DNA from: Bryobacter sp.
GTDB lineage: Bacteria > Acidobacteriota > Terriglobia > Bryobacterales > Bryobacteraceae
Assembly: GCA_022843605.1 (NCBI GenBank)
Contig: JALHNI010000030.1
Location: forward strand, 1 to 51,808
DNA: 51,808 bases
Reading direction: 5' to 3'
Shown: positions 16,802-23,951 of the stretch, piece after piece
Position numbering within the stretch: position 1 is the first letter of the stretch
Layout: each line of letters starts with the position of its first letter
The notes under the pieces: generated by a model
The model's database searches: none
The model's input: only the letters and a program-made list of their open reading frames with translations
Told to the model about the DNA's origin: nothing
Translations under genes and position numbers: made by a program

Positions 16802-18532
16802 ATGCGCGCCTTCCTGTTCGTCTCGATTTCGCTGCTCCCGCTGTTTGGCCAACCTTCGCAGCCGCCGCTGAGCGAAACCGAGCGCCTGGCGTGGTTTAAG
16901 GAATCGAAGTTCGGCATCTTTTTCCATTGGGGTGCCTATTCGGTGATCGGGCGGCACGAGTGGGCCCGTCATCGCTTTCAGATCCCTCAAGCCGAGTACG
17001 ACAAGTACGCCAAGCAGTTCAATCCAGTCAACTTCAACGCGGAAGAATGGGTGAATCTCGCTCGGAACGCGGGGGCGAAGTACATGGTGGTCACATCGAA
17101 ACATCATGACGGCTTCAGCATTTTCCGGTCCAAGGCTTCCGATTACGACATGGAGATTACGTCCTATCAGGGCGATCCGCTGAAGGAGTTGGCCAGAGCG
17201 GCGCAACGCAAGAACATGCGCCTGGGCTTCTACCACTCGATCATGGACTGGCGCCATCCGGACTACCGGCCCAAACGCGAATGGGAGACGAAGACGCCGA
17301 ACGCCGGGGGCAATAAGGGCCGCTATGTCGACTTCATGAAGGCGCAGATTCGTGAGTTGCTAACGGGCTATGGCGACGTGTCGATGATGTGGTTCGACGG
17401 CGAGTGGGAGCATACCTTGCGCGATCTGAAACGCGACGACGAAGTCTACGACTTCATTCGTAATTTGCAGCCGAATTGCCTGATCAACGACCGTCTTTAC
17501 GAACGCCAGCCGGGAAACAAGGCTGACTTTGGGACGCCGGAGCAGTTTGTCCCGGCGACGGGCGTGCTGGATCCTTCGGGGAAGTCGACGCTTTGGGAGT
17601 CCTGCGTCACCATCAACCAGGATGGCTGGGGCTACAACAAGTACGAGACGGAGTTCAAGACGTCTCGCGACCTGATTCGCATGTTGATCGAAGTGGTGAG
17701 CAAGGGCGGAAACCTGCTGTTAAACGTGGGGCCCATGCCGGATGGACGGATTCAATCAGAGTTCGTGGAACGGCTGGACGCGATGGGCCGTTGGATGAAG
17801 GTGAACAGCGAGGCGATCTACGGCACGACGGCCAGCCCTTTCGCGCGCCTGCCATTCTTTGGCCGGGCGACGGTGAAGAACAATAACCTCTACCTGCATG
17901 TTTTTGAATGGCCGAAGGATGGACGGTTGCGGATTCCGGGAATCAAAAATCCGGTTTTCTCCGCCCGCATCCTCGGTGCGCCGAACGCCGTAGTGGGGAT
18001 CAAGAAAGAGAACGACGACGTGCTGCTCACTTTGCCCACCGAGGCACCCAACGACGTGGCCAGCGTGATTGCGCTGAAACTCGATACGACGCCGGTTACC
18101 CTACCCTACACGATTGCCCCAAACCGCCAGGGCGTGATCGTGCTGGGGGCAGAGTCCTGTGAGATCGAGACGCGCTTTGAGCAGCGGGCCAAGAAAGAAA
18201 ATGCCCTGGGGCATGTCTTTGTGACCAAATGGACCCGCCCTGATGACGTGCCGACCTGGCTGGTAAAGGTACCCAGCGCCGCCCGGTATCGCGTCGAGCT
18301 TACCTACGGAAAGGGTGGCCAGCCGGATCCCGCGGCGCAGTACACCATCGCCGTGGGAACTCAGAAGTTGACCGGAAAGATCGTGCCGACAGGCGGAGAC
18401 TGGGTCTTCAAGCCCCATGCGGCTGGAGTGCTGGTACTGTCCGCAGGCGAACAAACGTTGAAGATCACCACGAACGTAAAGGGCACCGAGGCCATGCAAC
18501 TGGAACGCATTACCCTGCGGCCGGAGCGGTAA
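16802..18532 (+). CDS. Alpha-L-fucosidase, GH29, with C-terminal beta-sandwich
   Basis: 576 residues. A short signal peptide (MRAFLFVSISLLPLFGQ) precedes a GH29 TIM barrel: 'WFKESKFGIFFHWGAYSV' (31-48), 'YMVVTSKHHDGFSIF' (94-108) with the substrate-binding histidines, and the nucleophile D199 in 'VSMMWFDGEWEH'. 'GGNLLLNVGPMPDGRI' closes the barrel. Residues from about 345 form a beta domain, and the last ~130 residues look like a second, carbohydrate-binding-like sandwich. It should release L-fucose from glycans outside the cytoplasm. It lies 18 bases after the nicotinamidase-like gene, so it may ride on the same transcript although it is functionally unrelated. Confidence 0.95.
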   Translation: MRAFLFVSISLLPLFGQPSQPPLSETERLAWFKESKFGIFFHWGAYSVIGRHEWARHRFQIPQAEYDKYAKQFNPVNFNAEEWVNLARNAGAKYMVVTSKHHDGFSIFRSKASDYDMEITSYQGDPLKELARAAQRKNMRLGFYHSIMDWRHPDYRPKREWETKTPNAGGNKGRYVDFMKAQIRELLTGYGDVSMMWFDGEWEHTLRDLKRDDEVYDFIRNLQPNCLINDRLYERQPGNKADFGTPEQFVPATGVLDPSGKSTLWESCVTINQDGWGYNKYETEFKTSRDLIRMLIEVVSKGGNLLLNVGPMPDGRIQSEFVERLDAMGRWMKVNSEAIYGTTASPFARLPFFGRATVKNNNLYLHVFEWPKDGRLRIPGIKNPVFSARILGAPNAVVGIKKENDDVLLTLPTEAPNDVASVIALKLDTTPVTLPYTIAPNRQGVIVLGAESCEIETRFEQRAKKENALGHVFVTKWTRPDDVPTWLVKVPSAARYRVELTYGKGGQPDPAAQYTIAVGTQKLTGKIVPTGGDWVFKPHAAGVLVLSAGEQTLKITTNVKGTEAMQLERITLRPER

Positions 18533-18618
18533 AAGCAAGATTTCAAAATACTTATCGCCTTCGATTGCCAGGAATACCCTCGGCCTGTTAACCTGTTAGT
18601 CAGAGGATTTCATCTGAT

Positions 18619-18885
18619 ATGGCGGCAAAACCTGCCTTCGCCACGGGCGCCCAAGTGGAACACGTCAAGTTCGGGCTGGGTTCCGTGCAAGTTTGTAATG
18701 AAGAGCACATCTCGATTAAGTTCGATGACCACGGTGAGAAGAAGTTCTTATTGAGCATCGTTCAGCCGAATCTCCGGAAGAGCGATCGTACGCCACCACC
18801 CGAGAAACGTAAACCCCGCAAGACGAAAGCGGCAGCGGCTCCGAAGGTACCCACCAACAGCGGCAAAGCTGTTGAGATGTCTTAG
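18619..18885 (+). CDS. Small solo Tudor-like protein (UvrD/PcrA C-terminal domain type)
   Basis: 88 residues. The first ~55 read GAQVEHVKFGLGSVQV...ISIKFDDHGEKKFLLSI, which matches the pattern of the C-terminal Tudor-like domain of PcrA/UvrD helicases (VxHxKFGxGxV...V.F...G.KKLL), a region that binds RNA polymerase. The last 35 residues are Pro/Lys/Arg/Ala-rich and likely disordered, possibly contacting nucleic acid. There is no helicase nearby. The family link is by motif memory, not alignment. Its stop overlaps the convergent glycosyltransferase stop by 4 bases. Confidence 0.7.
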   Translation: MAAKPAFATGAQVEHVKFGLGSVQVCNEEHISIKFDDHGEKKFLLSIVQPNLRKSDRTPPPEKRKPRKTKAAAAPKVPTNSGKAVEMS

Positions 18886-20369
18886 AGCGCGCACGACCAT
18901 TTTAACGGCGGAGCCTCTCTCGGCTCCGCCAACGTAATTTCGCCCGTCAAGAAGAAATCAGCCGTTGGTCGAGCGGCGATAAAGCGGCGAAGATCGTCAG
19001 CATCTTTCGCCAGAATTACCGTACCCACCGCCCGATCATTGGGTAATCCCCAGGCCCGCACATCCTCCCGAGGCGGAATCGCCTTCAATTCCTCGTCCAC
19101 TGTCCTGATCACTCCCAACGCATGAAAGTCGAGCGCCGTCGAGCCGTACTCCGGCGTTGGCGCGATGAAGACGTAGCGCACGCCTTGAGCGAGCGGCAGC
19201 AGTGTCGCGTGGAATTCGTCGGGCGTCCCCTCGATATAGAGCTGATTGCCGCGCGACATACCGCAGTACTGGCGCAAGGTGGCGATCGCCGGCAAGGGCG
19301 GATCGGCCGAACGGCGCCAAGTACCCGGCGTCAGAACCGACAGAAACGCGACCGCGGCAACTAAGCTCAGGCGAGGGTACTCATCGAGGAGATCGCCGAT
19401 GGCCATGGCGAAGGCCGGAATCAGCGGCAGCCAATACGAAAGATTACGGTACTGGTAGCCGAAGACGGCAGCGACAACGGTGAGCACGATCGCCAGCGGC
19501 ACGGCGGATCGGGCGCGCCACAGGGCGGCCACGCCGAGGACGACTAGCGCACCTTCCAGCCGCAGAAAGCGCCAGCCGTAGAACATGGCAGTCGATTCGG
19601 TGGAGGTCTGTGGCGGTGCACCCAAGCCATAGCGCAGGATCTCGACGCCGACGTATTCGGCCAGGAACCAACGCGGATGCACGGCCCATTGATACAGGTG
19701 CCAGGGAGCGGCAACGGCGAAAGCCGTCACGGCGAGAAGGGCAAGGCTACGCCAATTCGCCAGCGGCTGCCGGCGCAGAAGGCGAAGTGCCTGGTGCGCG
19801 GCGAGCGCCACCAGCGGCAAAAGTCCGGCGATGCCCTTGGTGAGGATGGCGAGCCCGGTGAACGCGCCGAAGACGAGCGCCGAGCGCGGCCGGGCGAGTT
19901 CTTCGTCCTGCCGTAGGGCGTCCATGGCGAAGACGAAGAGCGCCGTCAGCAGCGCGTCGGTCAGGGCCAGGGAACTCAGGCGAGAGAGGTATTCGTTGCC
20001 GGCCACAGTCACCAGCGCCAGCGCTGCCACCCAGGTTTTGGTGCGCGACGCCAAAAGAGCGATCATCAGCGCAGCGGCCAGAATCGAAGCCAGGCGCAGG
20101 CTGACCGTGCTGATGCCAAACAGCTTCACCATCGCAGCGGTGGCCCAGTAGAACAAGGGAGGCTTATAGAGGGCAAAGCGATCGAGGAAATGGGGCGTCA
20201 GCCAGTCCCCTTGGGTCGCCATGCGAATCGCGGTGTGGCTGTAAACCGCTTCGTCCTGAGAACGAATCTGGCCAATCGGATCGACGTAGCCGGCGCCGAC
20301 GCTGCCGAGCGTCACCTTCCAACTGAGGATAGCCAGCGCGAGCGCGAAGCAGATAGCAAACCGCCTCAA
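18882..20369 (-). CDS. GT39-type (ArnT/PMT-like) glycosyltransferase
   Basis: 495 residues with about ten hydrophobic helices. Just after the first helix is 'IRSQDEAVYSHTAIRMATQGDWLTPHF', the acidic DE motif and helix of GT-C enzymes that transfer sugars from lipid carriers (ArnT, protein O-mannosyltransferases), followed by 'LYKPPLFYW', which is typical of family 39. The soluble C-terminal ~130 residues lie outside the membrane. The start appears to be TTG at 20369, forming a TTGA overlap with the stop of the upstream [2Fe-2S] gene; the next ATG would delete the catalytic loop. It is the last gene of the hydroxyproline unit, an odd association. Acceptor and donor are unknown. Confidence 0.88.
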   Translation of the reverse strand: MRRFAICFALALAILSWKVTLGSVGAGYVDPIGQIRSQDEAVYSHTAIRMATQGDWLTPHFLDRFALYKPPLFYWATAAMVKLFGISTVSLRLASILAAALMIALLASRTKTWVAALALVTVAGNEYLSRLSSLALTDALLTALFVFAMDALRQDEELARPRSALVFGAFTGLAILTKGIAGLLPLVALAAHQALRLLRRQPLANWRSLALLAVTAFAVAAPWHLYQWAVHPRWFLAEYVGVEILRYGLGAPPQTSTESTAMFYGWRFLRLEGALVVLGVAALWRARSAVPLAIVLTVVAAVFGYQYRNLSYWLPLIPAFAMAIGDLLDEYPRLSLVAAVAFLSVLTPGTWRRSADPPLPAIATLRQYCGMSRGNQLYIEGTPDEFHATLLPLAQGVRYVFIAPTPEYGSTALDFHALGVIRTVDEELKAIPPREDVRAWGLPNDRAVGTVILAKDADDLRRFIAARPTADFFLTGEITLAEPREAPPLKWSCAL

Positions 20370-20602
20370 TCGTCCGTCTCGATTCTCATGCCGTCATCGC
20401 AAAGGGTTTGGCAGCTTTTCACGTGGGTCACGCCGTCGACCCGGACGCGGCATTCGTGGCAGATGCCCATCCCACAGAGTGGGGCGCGGGGCTCGCCGGT
20501 CACAGAACGGCGAAAGGTGGTCTCGCCCGAGAGATAGATCGCCACCGCAACCAGAGTTCCGCGATGCACGTTCACCGGACGGCCATTCACTGTCACTCTC
20601 AT
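20366..20602 (-). CDS. [2Fe-2S] ferredoxin-like subunit of a D-amino acid/hydroxyproline dehydrogenase
   Basis: 78 residues. The plant-type cluster ligands are C43, C48, C51 and C64 (APLCGMGICHEC...VKSC). It is much like the small gamma subunit of heteromeric D-hydroxyproline dehydrogenases, HcnA-type enzymes, and the N-terminus of sarcosine oxidase alpha. It overlaps the upstream FAD subunit gene by 4 bases (ATGA), so the two are probably made in equal amounts and pass electrons from flavin to the cluster. The large alpha subunit normally found in the three-subunit complexes is not in the window. The partner is inferred from adjacency. Confidence 0.88.
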   Translation of the reverse strand: MRVTVNGRPVNVHRGTLVAVAIYLSGETTFRRSVTGEPRAPLCGMGICHECRVRVDGVTHVKSCQTLCDDGMRIETDD

Positions 20603-21705
20603 GAGGCCTCCCGGCCGTCGAAACGGCTTGGCAGGTAAGGCGCGATCGGGATGTCGGGCCGGCGCTGCAGAATCTGGTCGGCCAGAATGCGCGCCGTGCC
20701 GAGCGAGGTGGTGATCCCTAATCCTTCATGGCCGGTGGCCAGGTAAACGCCGGGGCGGGTGAGGCCGATGAGCGGAAGTTTGTCAGGTGTGGCGGCCCGA
20801 AAGCCGGTCCACATCCGCAGGATGTTGAGGTTGGCGAGATCCGGCATGTAGAGCGCCGCGCGTTCCAGCATTTGCCGCAGCAGGCTGTCGTTCAACTCGC
20901 TCCCGGTCTGGTCGTACTCGCGGGAAGAACCGATCAGCACCTGCCCCGTTCGCCGGGGCTGGACGTTAAAGGCAACGGACTCGGTTGAATGGCTGTGCGC
21001 ACTCTTCAAGTAACCCAATTCCACCAACTGGTGCCGCACAAAATAAGGATAACGATCGGTTATGACTAAGTGCCCCTTGCGAGGCTTGACGGCCAAGTGC
21101 GGAAAGAATTTCGTGGCCGCGGTACCCAGCGCGCAGATGGCAATATCGCAGGCGAGGCGTTGCGACGAGAGCCGCACGCCACCGGACTCAAAGGCCTCAA
21201 CTTCACCCTTCACCAAAGTAGCTCCGCCTTCGAGCGCATGGTCCAGAAGCCACCTGGCCGCCGTAGGCGCGTATATAACGCTGTCGCCCGGCACGAGTAA
21301 GCCACCGGCCATACCTGGCGCAAGGTTGGGCTCGGCCTCCCGCAGCGCCTTTTCGTCGAGTAACTCCGACACCACTTGATGGTCATCGTAGTAACGCTGT
21401 TTTTGCCGGCAAGCCTGTAACTCCTCTTCGTCAACCGCCACCCACAGCGTTCCAGCCGGCTCATATTCCACTGCGGCAGGCATCACCTCCAACAGCGACT
21501 GCCATAAGTCACGCGAGTACTTGGTTAAGGCAAACTGGGCTTCGGAGTCATCCATCACCACAATGTGGCCCATGCCGGCGGCGGTTGCGCCGCCACCCAC
21601 CTGTGCCCGTTCGACAATCGTGACCCCGACACCGGCATTGGTGAGCGCGGCCGCAATCGCCGCGCCGACGATGCCCGCTCCGGCAATGACAACTTCAGTA
21701 CTCAC
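20599..21705 (-). CDS. FAD-dependent D-amino acid (D-hydroxyproline) dehydrogenase, DadA-like
   Basis: 368 residues from a GTG at 21705, overlapping the epimerase stop by 4 bases. The Rossmann motif is '[17 protein letters not shown]' at the N-terminus; the C-terminal flavin segment is '[23 protein letters not shown]', as in DadA/glycine oxidase enzymes, with '[16 protein letters not shown]' before it. Next to a 4-hydroxyproline epimerase and a DapA-like deaminase, it fits the beta subunit (LhpB-type) that oxidises cis-4-hydroxy-D-proline to pyrroline-4-hydroxy-2-carboxylate. That substrate is inferred from context; sarcosine or other D-amino acids are alternatives. Confidence 0.87.
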   Translation of the reverse strand: MSTEVVIAGAGIVGAAIAAALTNAGVGVTIVERAQVGGGATAAGMGHIVVMDDSEAQFALTKYSRDLWQSLLEVMPAAVEYEPAGTLWVAVDEEELQACRQKQRYYDDHQVVSELLDEKALREAEPNLAPGMAGGLLVPGDSVIYAPTAARWLLDHALEGGATLVKGEVEAFESGGVRLSSQRLACDIAICALGTAATKFFPHLAVKPRKGHLVITDRYPYFVRHQLVELGYLKSAHSHSTESVAFNVQPRRTGQVLIGSSREYDQTGSELNDSLLRQMLERAALYMPDLANLNILRMWTGFRAATPDKLPLIGLTRPGVYLATGHEGLGITTSLGTARILADQILQRRPDIPIAPYLPSRFDGREAS

Positions 21706-22634
21706 GGACGAATCCCATGGCGGAAAGGATCGCGCGGATCCAACAGCAAAGTCGCCTCGCCGGTCACATAGGCCATGCCGCGAATGGTGGGGAGGATTCC
21801 CCGCCCTTCCGCTGTATACTCACCTTCGAACACACTCCCGACGATGCTTTCCTGACGAAACGTCTCGCCGGCGAGTAACTTGCGGTCAGCCGCCAGACAG
21901 GCAAGTTTCGCGCTGGTGCCGGTTCCGCACGGCGAACGGTCATAAGCGCCGCCGGGGCACAGGACGAAATTGCGGCTATCTCCGCGCTCGGAAGGTCCGA
22001 AAAGTTCGATGTGGTCGATCTCCTGGCCATGGCCTCCGGTGATCCCCGCCGACTCCAGTGCCCGGCGGATCGCCTTGGCGCAGGCGTCCAACTCCTCCAA
22101 ATGCGCGAGGTCAACCGTCAGGCCGTGGTCCTCCACCAGGAAGAACCAATTGCCGCCCCAGGCGATGTCTCCGTGCATTTCTCCGTAGCCGTCCACGTGC
22201 ACCGGCACTCGCGCGGCGTGGCGATAGCTGAGCACATTGGCCACGCTCACGTCACCTTCCGGATGAAGCGTCGCGGTCACTTCGCCCACCGGCGTCTCCA
22301 GGCGATGCGTGCCCGGTTTGATGCGGCCTAAGTGCGCGAGCGTCACCATCAGGCCAATGGTCCCGTGTCCGCACATGCCCAGGTAACCGACGTTGTTGAA
22401 GAAGATCACGCCGGCCGCACAGTCCGGATCCAACGGTGCACATAGCAGCGCGCCGACAATCACATCGGAGCCGCGCGGCTCGTTCACCGTTGCGGAGCGC
22501 AGCCAGTCGTGCTCGTCGCGCAGGCGCACGAGGCGGCTGGCCATGTCGCCGGTGCCAAGGTCGGGCGCGCCGTCGATGACCATGCGCGTCGGTTCGCCGC
22601 CGGTGTGCGAATCGATGACGGAAAGGCGCTTCAT
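21702..22634 (-). CDS. lhpA: 4-hydroxyproline 2-epimerase
   Basis: 310 residues of the proline racemase superfamily. Both catalytic cysteines are present, C88 in 'MCGHGTIG' and C236 in '[11 protein letters not shown]', at the numbers known for bacterial hydroxyproline epimerases. The second Cys separates it from trans-3-hydroxyproline dehydratases, which use threonine at the first site. It would convert trans-4-hydroxy-L-proline to cis-4-hydroxy-D-proline without a cofactor. The ATGA overlap with the DapA-like gene and the overlap with the FAD dehydrogenase place it in one translation-coupled operon, and this context supports the assignment. Confidence 0.92.
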   Translation of the reverse strand: MKRLSVIDSHTGGEPTRMVIDGAPDLGTGDMASRLVRLRDEHDWLRSATVNEPRGSDVIVGALLCAPLDPDCAAGVIFFNNVGYLGMCGHGTIGLMVTLAHLGRIKPGTHRLETPVGEVTATLHPEGDVSVANVLSYRHAARVPVHVDGYGEMHGDIAWGGNWFFLVEDHGLTVDLAHLEELDACAKAIRRALESAGITGGHGQEIDHIELFGPSERGDSRNFVLCPGGAYDRSPCGTGTSAKLACLAADRKLLAGETFRQESIVGSVFEGEYTAEGRGILPTIRGMAYVTGEATLLLDPRDPFRHGIRP

Positions 22635-23539
22635 GCGTATTGCTTGAGGTCCGGCCGCAAGGCGATCGCGTTGCGGATCGTCCGCAGCACCTCGTCCCTC
22701 TCCGCTCCTTCAATCGCCAGACGCGGCGCGCGGGTGGTTTCGCTGCCCAGTCCAACCTCTACCATGCACAGCTTGATGTACTGCACCAGTTTCACTTTGG
22801 TATCCAGATGCAGCAGGGGCGTGTACCAGCGATAGAGTTCGCGCGCCTCGGTCCAGCGGCCGGCCATCGCCAGTTCCCACAGCACGCGGTTCTCGTCGGG
22901 GAAGGCGTTCACCAGGCCAGAAACCCAGCCTTGCACGCCCAGCAGTGCCGATTCCAGCACCAGGTCGTCTACACCGGAGAATAGAAGAAAGCGATCGCCC
23001 ACGGTGTTCACCAGGTCGGTGATCCGCCGCACGTTGTCCGAGGACTCCTTAATGGCGACAATCGTCGGCTCGTCCACCAAGTCCAGGAACATGCTCGGCG
23101 TGATGTCGACAAAGTAGGCCGGCGGGTTGTTGTAGATCATCACCGGCAGCGATGAGGCCCGCGCCACCGTCCGAAAGTGCGCCAGCGCTTCGCGGCCATC
23201 GGCCTTGTAGACCATCGCCGGCAGCACCATCAGGCCGTCGATGCCAATGCTCTCGCAGTCCTTGGCGAACCGGCAGGCGGTCGCCGTGGTGAACTCAGCC
23301 ACGCCGCTCAACACGGGGATGCGGCCCGCGACGGCCGTCTTGGCTGCACGCAGCACCTCCAGCTTCTCGTCGTAGCTTAACGCGGTGTTCTCACCCACTG
23401 AACCCAGCATGATCACGCCGTGAATGCCGGCCTTGATCATCACCTCCAGGTGGGCGAGGGTGGCCCCCAGGTTCAGACTCTCGTCCGCGTGAAATTGCGT
23501 GGTTGCCGCGGGAAATACGCCATGCCAATTCGTGGTCAT
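22631..23539 (-). CDS. DapA-family lyase, likely pyrroline-4-hydroxy-2-carboxylate deaminase
   Basis: 302 residues, the class-I aldolase TIM barrel of the DHDPS/NAL family. The Schiff-base lysine is K164 (VAIKESS), the tyrosine is Y136 (MIYNNPP), and the pyruvate-binding loop is GSVGE at 46-50 in place of DapA's GTTGE. First in a unit with hydroxyproline epimerase and dehydrogenase, it matches the LhpC role: deaminating the cyclic product to 2-oxoglutarate semialdehyde. The dehydrogenase that finishes the pathway is not in the window. A dihydrodipicolinate or keto-sugar aldolase role cannot be excluded from sequence alone. Confidence 0.87.
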   Translation of the reverse strand: MTTNWHGVFPAATTQFHADESLNLGATLAHLEVMIKAGIHGVIMLGSVGENTALSYDEKLEVLRAAKTAVAGRIPVLSGVAEFTTATACRFAKDCESIGIDGLMVLPAMVYKADGREALAHFRTVARASSLPVMIYNNPPAYFVDITPSMFLDLVDEPTIVAIKESSDNVRRITDLVNTVGDRFLLFSGVDDLVLESALLGVQGWVSGLVNAFPDENRVLWELAMAGRWTEARELYRWYTPLLHLDTKVKLVQYIKLCMVEVGLGSETTRAPRLAIEGAERDEVLRTIRNAIALRPDLKQYA

Positions 23540-23574
23540 CTTCGCGACAGAATAGCACTGGGGAAACCCAAAGC

Positions 23575-23604
23575 TTGCTAGGCATAGAACCCTAGGTGTA
23601 GAAT
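23575..23604 (+). promoter_or_regulatory. Leaderless promoter of the PadR-ADOP operon
   Basis: A -35-like TTGCTA (23575-23580) and a -10-like TAGAAT (23599-23604) are separated by 18 bases. Transcription would begin about 7 bases further on, at or next to the ATG at 23612. No SD is present, so a leaderless message is likely. Both elements lie inside the CTAGG repeats. Confidence 0.6.
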
Positions 23605-23618
23605 CCTAGGTATGCGCT
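23577..23618. repeat. Three 14-bp tandem repeats with CTAGG cores (probable PadR operator)
   Basis: Units begin at 23577, 23591 and 23605: GCTAGGCATAGAAC, CCTAGGTGTAGAAT, CCTAGGTATGCGCT. The second and third contain the palindrome CCTAGG. They cover the -35, the -10 and the first codons of padR, as expected for autorepression. Confidence 0.6.
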
Positions 23619-23950
23619 CAGGCTCCCGTCAAGACATCCTGCAAGGAACCCTCACCCTCCTGGTGCTGCAAACGCTCGGTTCTGGCGAGAAACACGGCTA
23701 CGCCATCGCCCAGACCATTGAGCAAGTGTCAAAGGAATTGCTACGCGTTGAGGAAGGTTCGCTCTACCCGGCGCTGCACCGCATGGAGCAGGACGGCGTG
23801 ATCCAAAGCGAGTGGAAGCTCACCGAGACAAATCGCCGGGCTCGCTTTTACTCGCTCACCAGCGAGGGCCGGGCGCGGCTGAAGCAGGAGACCGAAAACT
23901 GGGAGCGACTGAAGGCGGGCGTCGGCCTGGTACTGGGATGGGCTCAATAA
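23612..23950 (+). CDS. PadR-family transcriptional regulator (acidobacterial type)
   Basis: 112 residues. A winged helix spans about 8-85: 'ILQGTLTLLVLQTLGSGEKHGYAIAQTIEQ', recognition segment 'LRVEEGSLYPALHRMEQDGVI', wing 'SEWKLTETNRRARFYSLTSEG'. A short C-terminal helix for dimerisation follows. Close relatives in Acidobacteria are regularly paired with ADOP permeases, as here (next start 1 base after the stop). It most likely represses its own operon at the overlapping CTAGG repeats. The inducing ligand is unknown. Confidence 0.93.
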   Translation: MRSGSRQDILQGTLTLLVLQTLGSGEKHGYAIAQTIEQVSKELLRVEEGSLYPALHRMEQDGVIQSEWKLTETNRRARFYSLTSEGRARLKQETENWERLKAGVGLVLGWAQ

Positions 23951-23951
23951 G

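Noticed and set aside
18907..18930. Hairpin GGCGGAGCC/GGCTCCGCC that might be a terminator between convergent genes
   Set aside because: It has no T-run on either strand and lies inside the coding end of the glycosyltransferase.
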